Below are positions 34,331-45,887 of a DNA stretch of 64,000 nucleotides, in pieces (the first letter of the stretch is position 1; each line of letters opens with the position of its first letter). This stretch comes from Aquarana catesbeiana (Eukaryota; Chordata; Amphibia; Anura; Ranidae). Position numbers and translations under genes: made by a program. Location: positions 757,003,128 to 757,067,127 of the forward strand of contig NC_133325.1 in the NCBI RefSeq assembly GCF_042186555.1, written 5' to 3'. The notes beneath the pieces were generated by a model. The model did no database searches and was not told the origin of the DNA. It was given only the letters and a program-made list of their open reading frames with translations.

Positions 34331-34367
34331 GGTCAGTGATCTCTGAGCTTCTGAGAGATCACTGACC
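34331..34367 (-). promoter_or_regulatory. 14-bp perfect hairpin near the predicted start site
   Basis: ggtcagtgatctct (34331-34344) pairs with agagatcactgacc (34354-34367) across a 9-base loop. It sits 10-45 bases downstream of the TATA box, so it falls at or just after the transcription start of the SGNH gene. Confidence 0.5.
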
Positions 34368-34376
34368 TGCGTCTGG

Positions 34377-34425
34377 CTATATAGAGACTCAGCCGATGAC
34401 ATCATAGGCAGAGGGACCAATCAGA
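34377..34425 (-). promoter_or_regulatory. Core promoter: TATA box, CRE-like site, inverted CCAAT box
   Basis: On the minus strand the order is ATTGGTC (34416-34421), TGATGTCAT (about 34396-34404) and CTATATAG (34377-34384). The predicted start lies near 34350 and the ATG at 34202. Spacing of about 30 bp between the CCAAT and TATA boxes is conventional for a vertebrate promoter. Confidence 0.5.
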
Positions 34426-34440
34426 TCGCAGAGTGCAGTC

Positions 34441-35700
34441 AGGTGACCTTTTTTTTTTTTTTTTTTGAAAAATAACTGACGATTTTTCTTAAAGAAGCCA
34501 CGTCCTTATTTGTGAGCTTTGTGAATTCAGCCTGTAGGATCAGTATATGGATCTAAAAGGGAAGAACATGTTATTGTGAATGAGATTTAACCCTTACAGT
34601 CCCATGGCTGAAATAAAGATCTCTATTCTTATGATAACATTGCGAATGGAGCTTTAGAAATCCTCCATCAAATCTTTTCTTTTATTTTATCATTATTACA
34701 CACCGATTATTTCTCCATTTTTAACCCTTTCACTGCCAAATCAAATGTTTTCCCTTTCATTTATGAAACCAATTCCCCTCCCCCTTTTGTTTTTAACCCT
34801 TGCACTGCAAAATCATAATTTTTTTCATTTTTAACCCTTTCTATGAACCATTTTTTTTCAAAACACAGATTTTTGTAATTTTTTATTTTTTTTAACCCTT
34901 TCATCGCCAAACCCACTTCTTTTCTCTTTTTATACCCTCCCCTCCCCCCATTTTTAACCCTTTTACCGACAAAACCAAAATGTGTTTTTTACATTTCTTG
35001 CCCAAATGTAAAATTATCACTAAAGGAAAACTTGTATATTGTTAGTGTTGGATGGAGTGGAGAGGAGATTACAACCCCTGTCAGGTTTTTATTGCTGTCT
35101 GCGCCCCCTTTAGGAAGATTAATTCTCTTCAACTGCCAAATTCTTTCAGTTTTTAACCCTTTCACCACCAAACTATATTGTTCATTTGTGTCAACCCTTT
35201 AACTGTCAAACCAAGTAACCCCTCCCCCTCCCCTCCCCCTACACACACACACATTTTAACTGCCACTTTCACTGCCAAATCTTTTTTTTTTTCATTTCTC
35301 CCCCATATGTTACATTATAAATAAAGGAAAATGTTTTTATTGTTGGTGTTAGATGGAGTGGAGAGGGATTAGAACCCCTGTCAGGTTTTTATTGCTGTCT
35401 GCGCCCCCTTTAGGGAGCTTCATTCTCTCTATTTACCAACAAAAGTGAAAGAAACATTCCAGATTTTGGGTTGTCACCAGAACAGGAATTAGAGGGGAAA
35501 TCCTCCAATGGGGACACTAGTTCTGGTGACACCCAGGGATGATGTCACTTTGGGAGGATTTCTCTCACTTCCTGTTGTCTCCTTCCGTTTGTATCCCGGA
35601 GATCTCCTGTATCGGTTCTTTATATTTATCATTATATAGAGAGATTTCAGAATAAATGGCCTTTTTTATAAAACTTTACATATTAACTAAATTATATATC
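34441..35700. repeat. Degenerate array around ttttaaccctttcactgcca plus a dispersed repeat pair
   Basis: A 19-base T run (34449) is followed by at least eight variants of ttaaccctttcactgccaaa between 34580 and 35280. A block with ggagtggagagg and aacccctgtcaggtttttat occurs twice (about 35040-35115 and 35340-35420), with different flanks. No gene is seen. Confidence 0.6.
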
Positions 35701-35704
35701 ACTC

Positions 35705-35787
35705 CTTTTTAAGGTCATTAATCGATTAATCTAAACAATAATCAGCCAACTAATCGATTATGAATATAATCGTTAGTTGCAGCCCTA
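35705..35787. mobile_element. Right end of a hAT element
   Basis: Ends ataatcgttagttgcagccc ta, the inverse of the TAGGGCTGCAACTAACGATTAT terminus found in a widespread vertebrate hAT family. The left part is not recognisable. Confidence 0.55.
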
Positions 35788-36110
35788 GTGTGTGTGTATA
35801 TTATATATATGTGTGTGTGGGGGGGGGGGGGTGACATGCATTGTGATATATGTATGTGTGTGTATATTATATATATATCACAATGCATGTCACCCCCTCC
35901 CCCCACACATATATATATAATATACACACATACATATATCACAACGCATGTCACCCCCCCACACACACACATGTGATATATGTATGTGTGTATATATTAT
36001 ATATATCACAATGCATGTCACCCCCTCCCCCCCACACATATATATATAATATACACACATACATATATCACAACTCATGTCACCCCTCCCCCCCCCACAC
36101 ACATTAGTGA
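35788..36110. repeat. Cruciform-prone array of TG/TA and CA/TA blocks
   Basis: Blocks containing gacatgcattgtgatatatg occur alternately in direct and inverse orientation, separated by TA tracts and G or C runs, so that neighbouring units can pair. At least five units are seen. Confidence 0.85.
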
Positions 36111-36136
36111 TATTTATATATATATAAATAACCAAT

Positions 36137-36952
36137 AGCGAAGCTCGGTGGGAATTTCAGGTGCTGGAAGAGCCAGACTCCCAGTATAACAAATACATTT
36201 CCTTCTTTGTTGGCATTCAGAAGATTCCATATCTGATAAACATTCTTTATCCAAATCATCCCCATTATTATATTATCAAATAATGAGCAAAACTGCAGAG
36301 AATACAAAACTCCTTCCTTCTCCCTCCGATCTCTATCACAGTCTGATTGTGTATGTGACGTTTCTATGGTAATATTTCCATCCCATAATAATATCATCCA
36401 TTCCTTCCTGTCTAAAGACTTCCCCCAAATGTCACCTCTGCACCCCACAAAGAGAACATTTCTTTATTTTATTTTTTATTTGGATTTCTTGTCCACTGCA
36501 GCAAAAAAAAAGCTTTTTATTAATGGGGGAGGGGAGGGGGAGGAGTCATACTGATCAGTTATCTCCCCCAAAACACAATGATTGCACATTCATAACTAAT
36601 ATATATATAGATCACTCCAATAATCATAATAATATATACATATATATCACCCCAATAATTTATTGGGGGATCACAATGTCCGACTCTTCCAGCCTTGTGA
36701 ATGAAGTCTTTAGACAGGAAGGAATGGATGATATTATTATGGGATGGAGATATTACCATAGAAACGTCACATACACAATCCTTCCCATAGGAGGTCCAGT
36801 GCAGTCATGTCAGTTACTGTCATGGCGATGCAGCCCCAGCCAGCTGCCTCATTTTCATATAAGGAGTAAACAAGTCCATATAAGGCAGTAGGGGGAGGAG
36901 TCCAGTGATGACATCAGGCAGCAGCGGACTCCTGATGTGTATATAGATCACT
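36137..36952. repeat. Right arm of the large inverted repeat
   Basis: Inverse of 32985-33812, from the ctggaagagccagactccca block to ggactcctgatgtgtatata. Differences are mostly single substitutions and length changes in TA tracts. The 2.3-kb spacer between the arms contains the promoter and exon 1 of the SGNH gene. Confidence 0.9.
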
Positions 36953-37340
<388 letters not shown>

Positions 37341-38110
37341 TTAATGATATATATATATCAGTGGGGGGGGGGGGTAAATATGTTATGAACAATGATGAGT
37401 TGTTTAATTTATTCAATTTTGGATTGGAGGATTTGATATTATAGCGCCCCGTACCCCATTATTTCTATGATTTATATTGCTGGGGGGGATGGTACAATTA
37501 CCATCATATATCAGTGATTGGGAGGGGAGGGGGTCACCTATTTCTGGTATATAGTTTATATCCATTACCCGACCATTCCTCACTATACACACCTCTGATT
37601 GTCAATAGAACTATCAATCACCCCTCCAAATAATAAATGTCACTTTATTACACCCCCCATAAGAAAGCTACATCTGTCTGTATAATCACTGGGGAGGAAG
37701 GGGGGTGTAATGATCACTGGGGGAGAGGGGGGGGTGTAATGATCACTGGGGGAGAGGGGGGGGTGTAATGATCACTGGGGGAGAGGGGGGGTGTAATGAT
37801 CACTGGGGGGAGGAGGGGTGTAATGATCACTGGGGGGGGGAGGGGGGTATTTAAAAGTAAAAAAACAAAATAGTTTGATTTCCAATATTTCATAATAGAA
37901 TCCATTCAATCAATAATCGTTTATCATCGTCATGGTGATGGGAATAATTGGTGTTGGTCCAGCACAGGATTTATAGGGAGATTTATGAAGCACCCCGTGA
38001 TGTGTGGGGTACCGTACCCCGGATTTCTATGGGGGATCTAATAAAGGGGGTCCGACCCGCTACTAGCAAGGGGGAAATAATAAAGTGGCCGGTGAGTGTA
38101 CAGTATATAT
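37341..38110. repeat. 28-bp minisatellite (37690-37850) in otherwise unassigned sequence
   Basis: The unit is tgatcactgggggagagggg plus ggggtgtaa, about six copies. Flanks show no gene. Confidence 0.75.
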
Positions 38111-38111
38111 A

Positions 38112-38930
38112 CAGTATCTGACAAAAGTAAGTACACCCCTCAGTCACATGTGTGTAAATCTTTTCTTCTATCTTTTCATGTGACAACACTGAAGAAATGA
38201 CACTTTGCTACAATGTAAAGTAGTGAGTGTACAGCTTGTATAACAGTGTAAATTTGCTGTCCCCTCAAAATAACTCAACACACAGCCATTAATGTCTAAA
38301 CCGCTGGCAACAAAAGTCAGTACACCCCTAAGTGAAAATTGGGCCCAAAGTGTCAATATTTTGTGTGGCCACCATTATTTTCCAGCACTGCCTTAACCCT
38401 CTTGGGCATGGAGGTCACCAGAGCTTCACAGGTTGCCACTGGAGTCCTCTTCCCCTCCTCCATGACGACATCACGGAGCTGGTGGATGTTAGAGACCTTG
38501 CGCTCCTCCACTTCAATAGGGTTTAGGTCTGGAGACATGCTTGTCCAGTCCATCACCTTTACCCTAATGGCTGTGTGTTGAGTTATATTGAGGGGGCACC
38601 TAATTTAACACACCTGCTCCCCATTCACACCTGAGACCTTGTAACACTAACGAGTCACATGACACCGGGGAGGGAAAATGGCTAATTGGGCCCAATTTGG
38701 AGATTTTCACTTAGGGGTGTACTGACTTTTGTTGCCAGCGGTTTAGACGTTAATGGCTGTGTGTTGAGTTATTTTGAGGGGACAGCAAATTTACACTGTT
38801 ATACAAGCTGTACACTCACTACTTTACATTGTAGCAAAGTGTCATTTCTTCAGTGTTGTCACATGAAAAGATAGAAGAAAAGATTTACACAAATGTCACT
38901 GAGGGGTGTACTTACTTTTGTCAGATACTG
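38112..38930. mobile_element. Tc1-type deletion derivative with long inverted ends
   Basis: Inverted ends of about 215 bp (starting cagtatctgacaaaagtaag) are flanked by TA at 38110-38111 and 38931-38932. The middle keeps a minus-strand C-terminal transposase trace (38353-38556: SMSPDLNPIE and SMPKRVKAVLENNGGHTKY). The full-length relative is the element at 48923-53105. Confidence 0.9.
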
Positions 38931-38984
38931 TATGTACAGGAGAGGAGTGCAGAGGGTATGACAGTGACATTTTAGAGGCGGACA

Positions 38985-40753
38985 CAATTTTTGGCCGCTG
39001 AAACACATTGTTTGAAAATGGTGCTTTTTTTACATTCGGCCGAAAGAAAAAATGTGCCAATAATGGCACCGAAAACAGGGTGGTCCGCCCTGGGGGGCGC
39101 ACATGGCGGGGGGGCGCACATGGCGGGGGTGTCATCCCCAGTGAGAGCCCTCCCCTCCCTCCTTGTCACGCAGAGCGGCGATCTCTCTCTGTGTCACTGA
39201 GCTAAATCATTCGGCAGCCCCCTGTGATAGACGGCACACTGATCCAGTGGCGGGAAATTGAAGCAGTGTGACGTCCATCATAGGAGGCGGGGCTTTGTTA
39301 CTGCGGCCCGAGGAATTCCAACCCAGCCCAGGGACACAGGGGGAGATCGGCGCTCTGTGTGATCCGGACACTGATAGGCTTCATGTACACGGGACATTTT
39401 TACAACCTCTCCTGAATGATTTAACTTCACAGATAGTAACCCGCGTTTAAAACATCCGTTTTTCCATGTTTACGTTTAAAAGCATTAGGCAAAAATGAAA
39501 AAATTTTTTTTTTTTTAAATATTAAAAAAAAAAAAAAATAAGCCTGTAAACGACACGTGAGCTACCACGTTTAGTGTCTGAAACATTGGAAACTTCGGCG
39601 TCTAAAATTATTTTTATTATCTTCAAAGAAAAGGCTCTAAACGCAACTGCCTAAAAACAACATTAAACAAACCTGTGTACACATAAAAGAACATTGGAGG
39701 AGTTCAGGGGCAGCTGAAAAAAAGCATCCAACTACCTCTGAACAATCGTTTACCAACAGCAGTGTACATGAGGCCTAAGGCTGCAGACATGATACAAGAG
39801 ACAGTCAGAGCGTGAGGACATAATACAAGAGATGGTCAGACTGAGGACATGATACAAGAGACGGTCAGAGCATGAGGACATGATACAAGAGACGGTTAGA
39901 GCGTGAGGACATGATACAAGAGATGGTCAGACTGAGGACATGATACAAGAGATGGTCAGAGCGTGAGGACATGATACAAGAGAAGGTCACAGAGTGAGGA
40001 CATGATACAAGAGACGGTCAGAGCGTGAGGACATGATACAAGAGACTGTCAGAGCGCGAGGACATGATACAAGGGATGGTCAGAGTGAGGACATGATGCA
40101 AGAGACGTTCAGAGACCGAGGACATGATACAAGAAACGGTCAGAGACCGAGGACACGATACAAGAGACGGTCAGAGACCGAGGACACGATACAAGAGACG
40201 GTCAGAGACCGAGGACATGATACAAGAGACGGTCAGAGACCGAGGACATGATACAAGAGAGGGTCAAGAGACAGAGGACATGATACAAGAGACGGTCAGA
40301 GCGTGAGGACATGATACAAGAGACGGTCACAGAGTGAAGACATGATACAAGAGACGGTCAGAGCGTGAGGACATGATACAAGAGACGGTCACAGAGTGAG
40401 GACATGATACAAGAGACAGTCAGAGAGTGAGGACATGATACAAGAGATGGTCAGAGAGTGAGAACATGATACAAGAGACGGTCAGAGACTGAGGACATGA
40501 TACAAGAGAGGGTCAGAGACTGAGGACATGATACAAGAGAGGGTCAGAGAGTGAGAACATGATACAAGAGACGGTCAGAGACTGCATTTTTCCTGAGCTT
40601 TTTTTGCACTAAAAGGTGCCAATAATGGCCAACAATAAATTCATATTAATTAATATCCTCAATTAAATGTAATAATTCAAATATAATACAATTGTATATA
40701 AAAATATGTCATTTTCAGTTTCGGCACTCAAATTTCCATTCGGTGCACCCCTA
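38985..40753. mobile_element. Truncated hAT element with internal 31-bp minisatellite
   Basis: The right end ttccattcggtgcaccccta is a typical hAT terminus (inverse TAGGGGTGCACCGAA). The interior near 38990-39090 has mirrored fragments (ttcggccgaaag, tgccaataatggcaccgaaa). The left terminus is missing. Confidence 0.55.
39783..40590. repeat. 31-bp minisatellite, about 26 copies
   Basis: Unit gaggacatgatacaagagac plus ggtcagagcgt with variants. It lies inside the truncated hAT element. Confidence 0.95.
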
Positions 40754-40883
40754 ATGTTTCTGAATTACGGAGTGTCCAGAATCAGAGCAAACAATCGATA
40801 ATATAAGGCATTTGCCAGATTGGCAGAGAGGGAGTGAGGGCCCCCCTCCCCCTCGGGGGGGTTATTGGGGTGAAATCAAACTG

Positions 40884-41276
40884 TCAGCATTCGTAGAAAG
40901 ATTTGCTGGAGGTGGCAGATAACTTAAAATGTGAAATAATTGAGCAGGCCTTTCTCAGTTCCTCCATCTTATCAATGCGACTCGGAGACAAAGGTAACAT
41001 TGTATGCAAAGACGTCGTGGAGAGTTTGACGTGGAAATGGAATGATGGAGTTAAGGAATTGTCGGACGGGATGTGTTCCTCGAAGCCTTCGCTCTCCCGC
41101 ACCAGAGCGTGCTCCAGGATGACACGCCCCTCTTTGTAGCGCTGGCTGTCCTCCGTGGCAAATTCGTAGATCCAGCCCAGCTTGCTGTTGCAGTTTTTGC
41201 AGCTGACGTCCCGCACCATGTGACGGCCGGTGAGCATGACCCGGTCCTGGACTTCACTGTACTGCAAATTTACAAC
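40884..41276 (-). CDS. YPEL5: YPEL5 last coding exon, stop codon replaced
   Basis: After an excellent acceptor (ttctcttctcccctgcag) the minus strand encodes VVNLQYSEVQDRVMLTGRHM, then SCKNCNSKLGWIYEFATEDS and RESEGFEEHIPSDNS. This matches the C-terminal part of Yippee-like 5, a small zinc-binding protein of the Yippee fold linked to the CTLH/GID ubiquitin ligase complex. The second CxxC (CKNC) of the zinc site is here; the first should be in the preceding exon, which I cannot find in the window. The family normally ends at PSDNS. Here the next codon is TTA at 41052-41054 and the frame runs 56 more residues to a stop at 40884. A G-to-T change of TGA would explain this. It may be a real stop loss, a sequence error or a nonfunctional copy; the retained splice site argues against a processed pseudogene. 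Confidence 0.9.
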   Translation of the reverse strand, partial: VVNLQYSEVQDRVMLTGRHMVRDVSCKNCNSKLGWIYEFATEDSQRYKEGRVILEHALVRESEGFEEHIPSDNSLTPSFHFHVKLSTTSLHTMLPLSPSRIDKMEELRKACSIISHFKLSATSSKSFYEC

Positions 41277-41324
41277 CTGCAGGGGAGAAGAGAAGAGAAA
41301 GAGAAACTTTAGTGGAGACGTCAT

Positions 41325-41962
41325 CATGGAGGGGCGGAGACACACAGTGTAAGGGACAAGAGATCACCTGGAGGGGCGGAGACACACAATGTACGGGACA
41401 AGAGATCACCTGGAGGGGCGGAGACACACAATGTACGGGACAAGAGATCACCTAGAGGGGCGGAGACACACAATGTATGGGGCAAGAGATCACCTGGAGG
41501 GGCGGAGACACACAATGTACGGGACAAGAGATCACCTAGAGGGGCAGAGACACAATTTATGGGGCAAGAGATCACCTAGAGGGGCGGAGACACACAATGT
41601 ATGGGACAAGAGATCACCTAGAGGGGCGGAGACACACAATGTATGGGGCAAGAGATCACCTAGAGGGGCGGAGACACAATGTATGGGGCAAGAGATCACC
41701 TAGAGGGGCGGAGACACACAATGTACAGGGCAAGAGATCACCTAGAGGGGCGGAGACACACAATGTACGGGACAAGAGATCACCTAGAGAGGCGGAGACA
41801 CACAGTGTACGGGGCAAGAGATCACCTAGAGGGGCGGAGACACACAATGTACAGGGCAAGAGATCACCTAGAGGGGCGGAGACACACAATGTACAGGACA
41901 AGAGATCACCTAGAGGGGCGGAGACACACAGTGTACGGGACAAGAGATCACCTGGAGGGGCA
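41325..41962. repeat. 42-bp minisatellite in the YPEL5 intron, about 15 copies
   Basis: Unit ggagacacacaatgtacggg plus acaagagatcacctagaggggc. It begins about 50 bp from the splice acceptor of the last exon. Confidence 0.95.
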
Positions 41963-42148
41963 CCATTAAATCGCTATCCCGACATAAAAAAAACCTCAGA
42001 ACATCCCAACTTCCCCGTGTCATGTAAATCACCACAACGTCTTCTCACACAACCCCGCCCCCTTTTTTATAATAAAGTCTTTGCTTTGTCAGTGATAACA
42101 AGTAGAAGAAACCCTGATCAAGTCCTCATAACTAAGTGTATGTTGTAT

Positions 42149-43913
42149 CAGTGGCGTCACTTGGGTTGGTGTCACCTGGTGCAGTAAAACATGGTGTAAC
42201 CCCCCCCCTCCTGTCTAGGGTGTCCAGCACCATGCAGGCAGAGCACGGTCACGGGGCGCACCCCAAACCAGCCCCTGTAAATTATAGTATAGGGTGCTAT
42301 AGTGGCAGGTTGGGGTGGTATAGGGCAGGTTGAGGTAGTATATGGCAGGTTAGGATGTTACAGGGCAGGTTAAGGTGGTATAGGGCATGCTGGGGTAGTA
42401 CAGGGCAGGTTGGGGTGGCACAGGGCAGGTTGGGGTGGTATTGGGCAGGTTGGGGTGGCACAGGGCAGGTTAAGGTGGTATAGGGCATGTTGGGGTAGTA
42501 CAGGGCAGGTTGGGGTGGTATTGGGCAGGATGGGGTGGCACAGGTCAGGTTGGGGTGTTACAGGTCAGGTTGGGGTGGTATAGGGCAGGGTGGGGTGGCA
42601 CAGGGCAGGCTGGGGTGGTACAGGGCAGGTTGGGGTGGTATAGGGCAGGCTGGGGTGGGGCAGGGCAGGCTGGGGTGGCACAGGGCAGGTTAAGGTGGTA
42701 TAGGACATGTTGGGCTAGTACAGGGCAGGTTGGGGTGGCACAGGGCAGGTTGGGGTGGTACAGGGCAAGTTAGGATGATATAGGGCAGGTTGGGGTGGCA
42801 CAGGGCGGGCTGGGGTGGTATAGGGCAGGCTGGGGTGGTACAGGGCAGGCTGGGGTGGTACAGGGCAAGCTGGGGTGGTACAGGGCATGCTGGGGTGGTA
42901 CAGGGCAAGCTGGGGTGTTACAGGGCAAGCTGGGGTGGTACAGGCAGGCCGGGGTGGTACAGGGCAGGCCGGGGTGGTACAGGGCAAGCCGGGGTGGTAC
43001 AGGGCAGGATGTGGTGGTACAGGGCAGGCTGGGGTAGTACAGGGCAAGCCGGGGTGGTAGAGGACAGGCCGGGGTGTTACAGGGCAGGTTGGGGTGGTAC
43101 AGGGCAGGATGGGGTGGTACAGGGCAGGCTGGGGTGGTACAGGGCAAGCTGGGGTGGTACACGGCAGGTTGGGGTGGTACAGGGCAGGATGGGGTGGTAC
43201 AGGGCAGGCTGGGGTGGTACAGGGCAAGCTGGGGTGGTACAGGGCAGGTTGGGGTGGTACAGGGCAGGCTGGGGTGGTACAGGGCAAGCTGGGGTGGTAC
43301 AGGGCAGGTTGGGGTGGTACAGGGCAGGCTGGGGTGGTACAGGGCAGGCCGGGGTGGTACAGGGCAGGCTGGGGTGGTACAGGGCAGGCTGAGGTGGTAC
43401 AGGGCAGGCTGGGGTGGTACAGGCCAGGGCAAGCTGGGGTGGTACAGGGCAGGTTGGGGTGGTACAGGGCAGGCTGGGGTGGTACAGGGCAGGCCGGGGT
43501 GGTACAGGGCAGGCTGGGGTGGTATAGGGCAGGTTATAACTCTATGTAGTGATACTGTGCAGTGTGCTGAGTAACTTACTGTACATAGCATGCCTCATGC
43601 CTGCAGATGAAGACTCAGGCGGGGCTGCTGTGTCCTCGCCTCTATGTGCTTCAGCTGCGGGATCAGCCATAGTGAAGGAGTCTGTGGGAGGAGTGGAGGA
43701 GGCAGCCACACCCCCAGCTCCGCCCACCAACTTCGGCTCACTTGGGGATATTAGACTGAGTGAGGAGTGTTACAGGCAGCCTACCCCTCACGGCTGGATG
43801 CCGTACTCGCACCGCTCCGCTACAATACAGTAATACAAAGCAATACAGTACAGTGTTTAGCGGCGGCCCCGGCGTCACCCCTCTGGCGGCGCACCCCCAT
43901 AGCAACGCCACTG
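42149..43913. mobile_element. hAT element carrying a 20-bp minisatellite (8-bp duplication)
   Basis: Ends cagtggcgtcacttggg and catagcaacgccactg are flanked by tgttgtat at 42141-42148 and 43914-43921. About 70% of the 1,765-bp element is a tandem array. The remaining interior (43560-43860) has no transposase. Confidence 0.9.
42298..43538. repeat. 20-bp minisatellite, about sixty copies
   Basis: Unit ggcaggctggggtggtacag, with diverged variants (gttaaggtggtatag) on the left and more uniform units on the right, suggesting recent expansion from the right side. The long open frames on both strands are a by-product of the array. Confidence 0.95.
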
Positions 43914-43921
43914 TGTTGTAT

Positions 43922-44278
43922 GATCCATCACTCTCACGAGGAATCCAACGTGTTACACCGCTTCGTATAGCAGTGTGTGCAGCAGGAAATACCTTCCCCC
44001 TGCCTGTCTGCCTCCTGTGTATTGGCACATAAGGAAGAGAGCGATGCACACAGGAAGTGAAGGTGAAAGTGCTGGTATAGGAGGAAGTGGTGATGTGATG
44101 TGACCACGTGTTCTCCTCAGAACACACCGCTACTGAACACGTGTGCCTCTCTATGTCCATTACAACATACAACTACCATATCGGAACTCTGACACCTCAC
44201 AAAAGGATATGTATACCACAACAATAAATACAAATAGAATGAAAAAATATCGAACCTTTTAATTACTTAAAGTGGTTC
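43922..44278. other. No gene recognised
   Basis: Short stretch between two transposons with no supported coding or repeat features. Confidence 0.35.
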
Positions 44279-44281
44279 TAA

Positions 44282-44500
44282 GGCCCCTTTCACACTTGTG
44301 AGACTTGTCCTGCGACTCGGGACTTCAAAGTCGCATGACAAGTCGTACCCCTCGAGTTCCAATGAGCACCATTCATATCGGTGCAACTTCAAAGTAGTCC
44401 CTGCACTACTTTGATCCGACATGAGGTCCATAGACACAGGCATTGCTTCAAGTCGCGTCAAAATCACAACAAAGTCGTGCGACTTTCTGTGAAAGGAGCC
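44282..44500. mobile_element. MITE with TAA duplication
   Basis: Ends ggcccctttcaca and tgtgaaaggagcc are inverted and flanked by TAA at 44279-44281 and 44501-44503. The interior is noncoding (agtcg and cgact modules). Confidence 0.75.
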
Positions 44501-44555
44501 TAAAGCCTCAAGGTTTTTCACCTTAGTGCATTCTATGCATTAAAGTAATACTAAA

Positions 44556-45887
44556 GTAGGGCGGGCACAGTGGTGTAGTGGGCAGCACAGTGGTGTAGTG
44601 GGCGGGCACAGTGGTGTAGTGGGGCGGCACAGTGGTGTAGTGGGCCGCACAGTGGTGTAGTGGGGCGGCACACTGGTGTAGTGGGGCGGCACAGTGGTGT
44701 AGTGGGCCGCACAGTGGTGTAGTAGGCGGCACAGTGGTGTAGTGGGGCGGCACAGTGGTGTAGTGGGGCGGCACAGTGGTATAGTGGGCGGCACAGTGAT
44801 ATAGTGGGCGGCACAGTGGTGTAGTGGGCGGCACAGTGGTGTAGTGGGGCGGCACAGTGGTGTAGTGGGCCGCACAGTGGTGTAGTAGGCGGCACAGTGG
44901 TGTAGTGGGGCGGCACAGTGGTGTAGTAGGCGGCACAGTGGTGTAGTGGGCCGCAGAGTGGTGTAGTGGGCCGCACGGTGGTGTAGTAGGCGGCACAGTG
45001 GTGTAGTCGGGCGGCACAGTGGTGTAGTGGGCGGGCACAGTGGTGTAGTGGGGCGGCACAGTGGTGTAGTTGGCCGCACAGTGGTGTAGTGGGGCGGCAC
45101 AGTGGTGTAGTGGGGCGGCACAGTGGTGTAGTGGGCCGCACAGTGGTGTAGTAGGCGGCACAGTGGTGTAGTGGGGCGGCACAGTGGTGTAGTGGGGCGG
45201 CACAGTGGTATAGTGGGCAGCACAGTGGTGTAGTGGGCGGCACAGTGGTGTAGTGGGGGGCACAGTGGTGTAGTGGGGCGGCACAGTGGTGTAGTGGGCC
45301 GCACAGTGGTGTAGTGGGGTGGCACAGTGGTGTAGTGGGGTGGCACAGTGGTGTAGTTGGCAGCACAGTGGTGTAGTGGGGCGGCACAGTGGTGTAGTAG
45401 GCGGCACAGTGGTGTAGTGGGCCGCAGAGTGGTGTAGTGGGCCGCACAGTGGTGTAGTAGGCGGCACAGTAGTGTAGTCGGGCGGCACAGTGGTGTAGTG
45501 GGGCGGCACAGTGGTGTAGTGGGCGGCACAGTGGTGTAGTGGGCGGCACAGTGGTGTAGTGGGGCAGGACAGTGGTGTAGTGGGCGGGCACAGTGGTGTA
45601 GTGGGGCGGCACAGTGGTGTAGTGGGCGGCACAGTGGTGTAGTGGGCCGCACAGTGGTGTAGTGGGCGGCACAGTGGTGTAGTGGGCCGCACATGGGTGT
45701 AGTAGGCGGCACAGTGGTGTGGGGCGGCACAGTGGTGTAGTAGGGGGCACAGTGGTGTAGTGGGGCGGCACAGTGGTGTAGTAGGCGGCACAGTGGTGTA
45801 GTGGGGCGGCACAGTGGTGTAGTGGGGCGGCACAGTGGTGTAGTAGGCGGCACAGTGGTGTAGTGGGGAGGCACAGTGGTGTAGTGG
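44556..45887. repeat. Minisatellite derived from a SINE head, about 58 copies
   Basis: Units of 21-25 bp of the form ggcacagtggtgtagtgggg c run up to a complete SINE head at 45888 that starts with the same ggcacagtggtatagtgg. The array is therefore an expansion of the tRNA-like 5-prime end. It is open in three minus-strand frames, which is a tandem repeat artefact. Confidence 0.9.

Noticed and set aside
34331..34367. Iron-responsive element
   Set aside because: There is a hairpin, but no CAGUGN loop and no bulged C at the required place.
39783..40590. CRISPR-like regular repeats
   Set aside because: Units are contiguous with no unique spacers, and the genome is eukaryotic.
42715..43591. Long Pro/Cys/Tyr-rich or Gly/Trp-rich frames
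   Set aside because: By-products of the 20-bp minisatellite; open on both strands.
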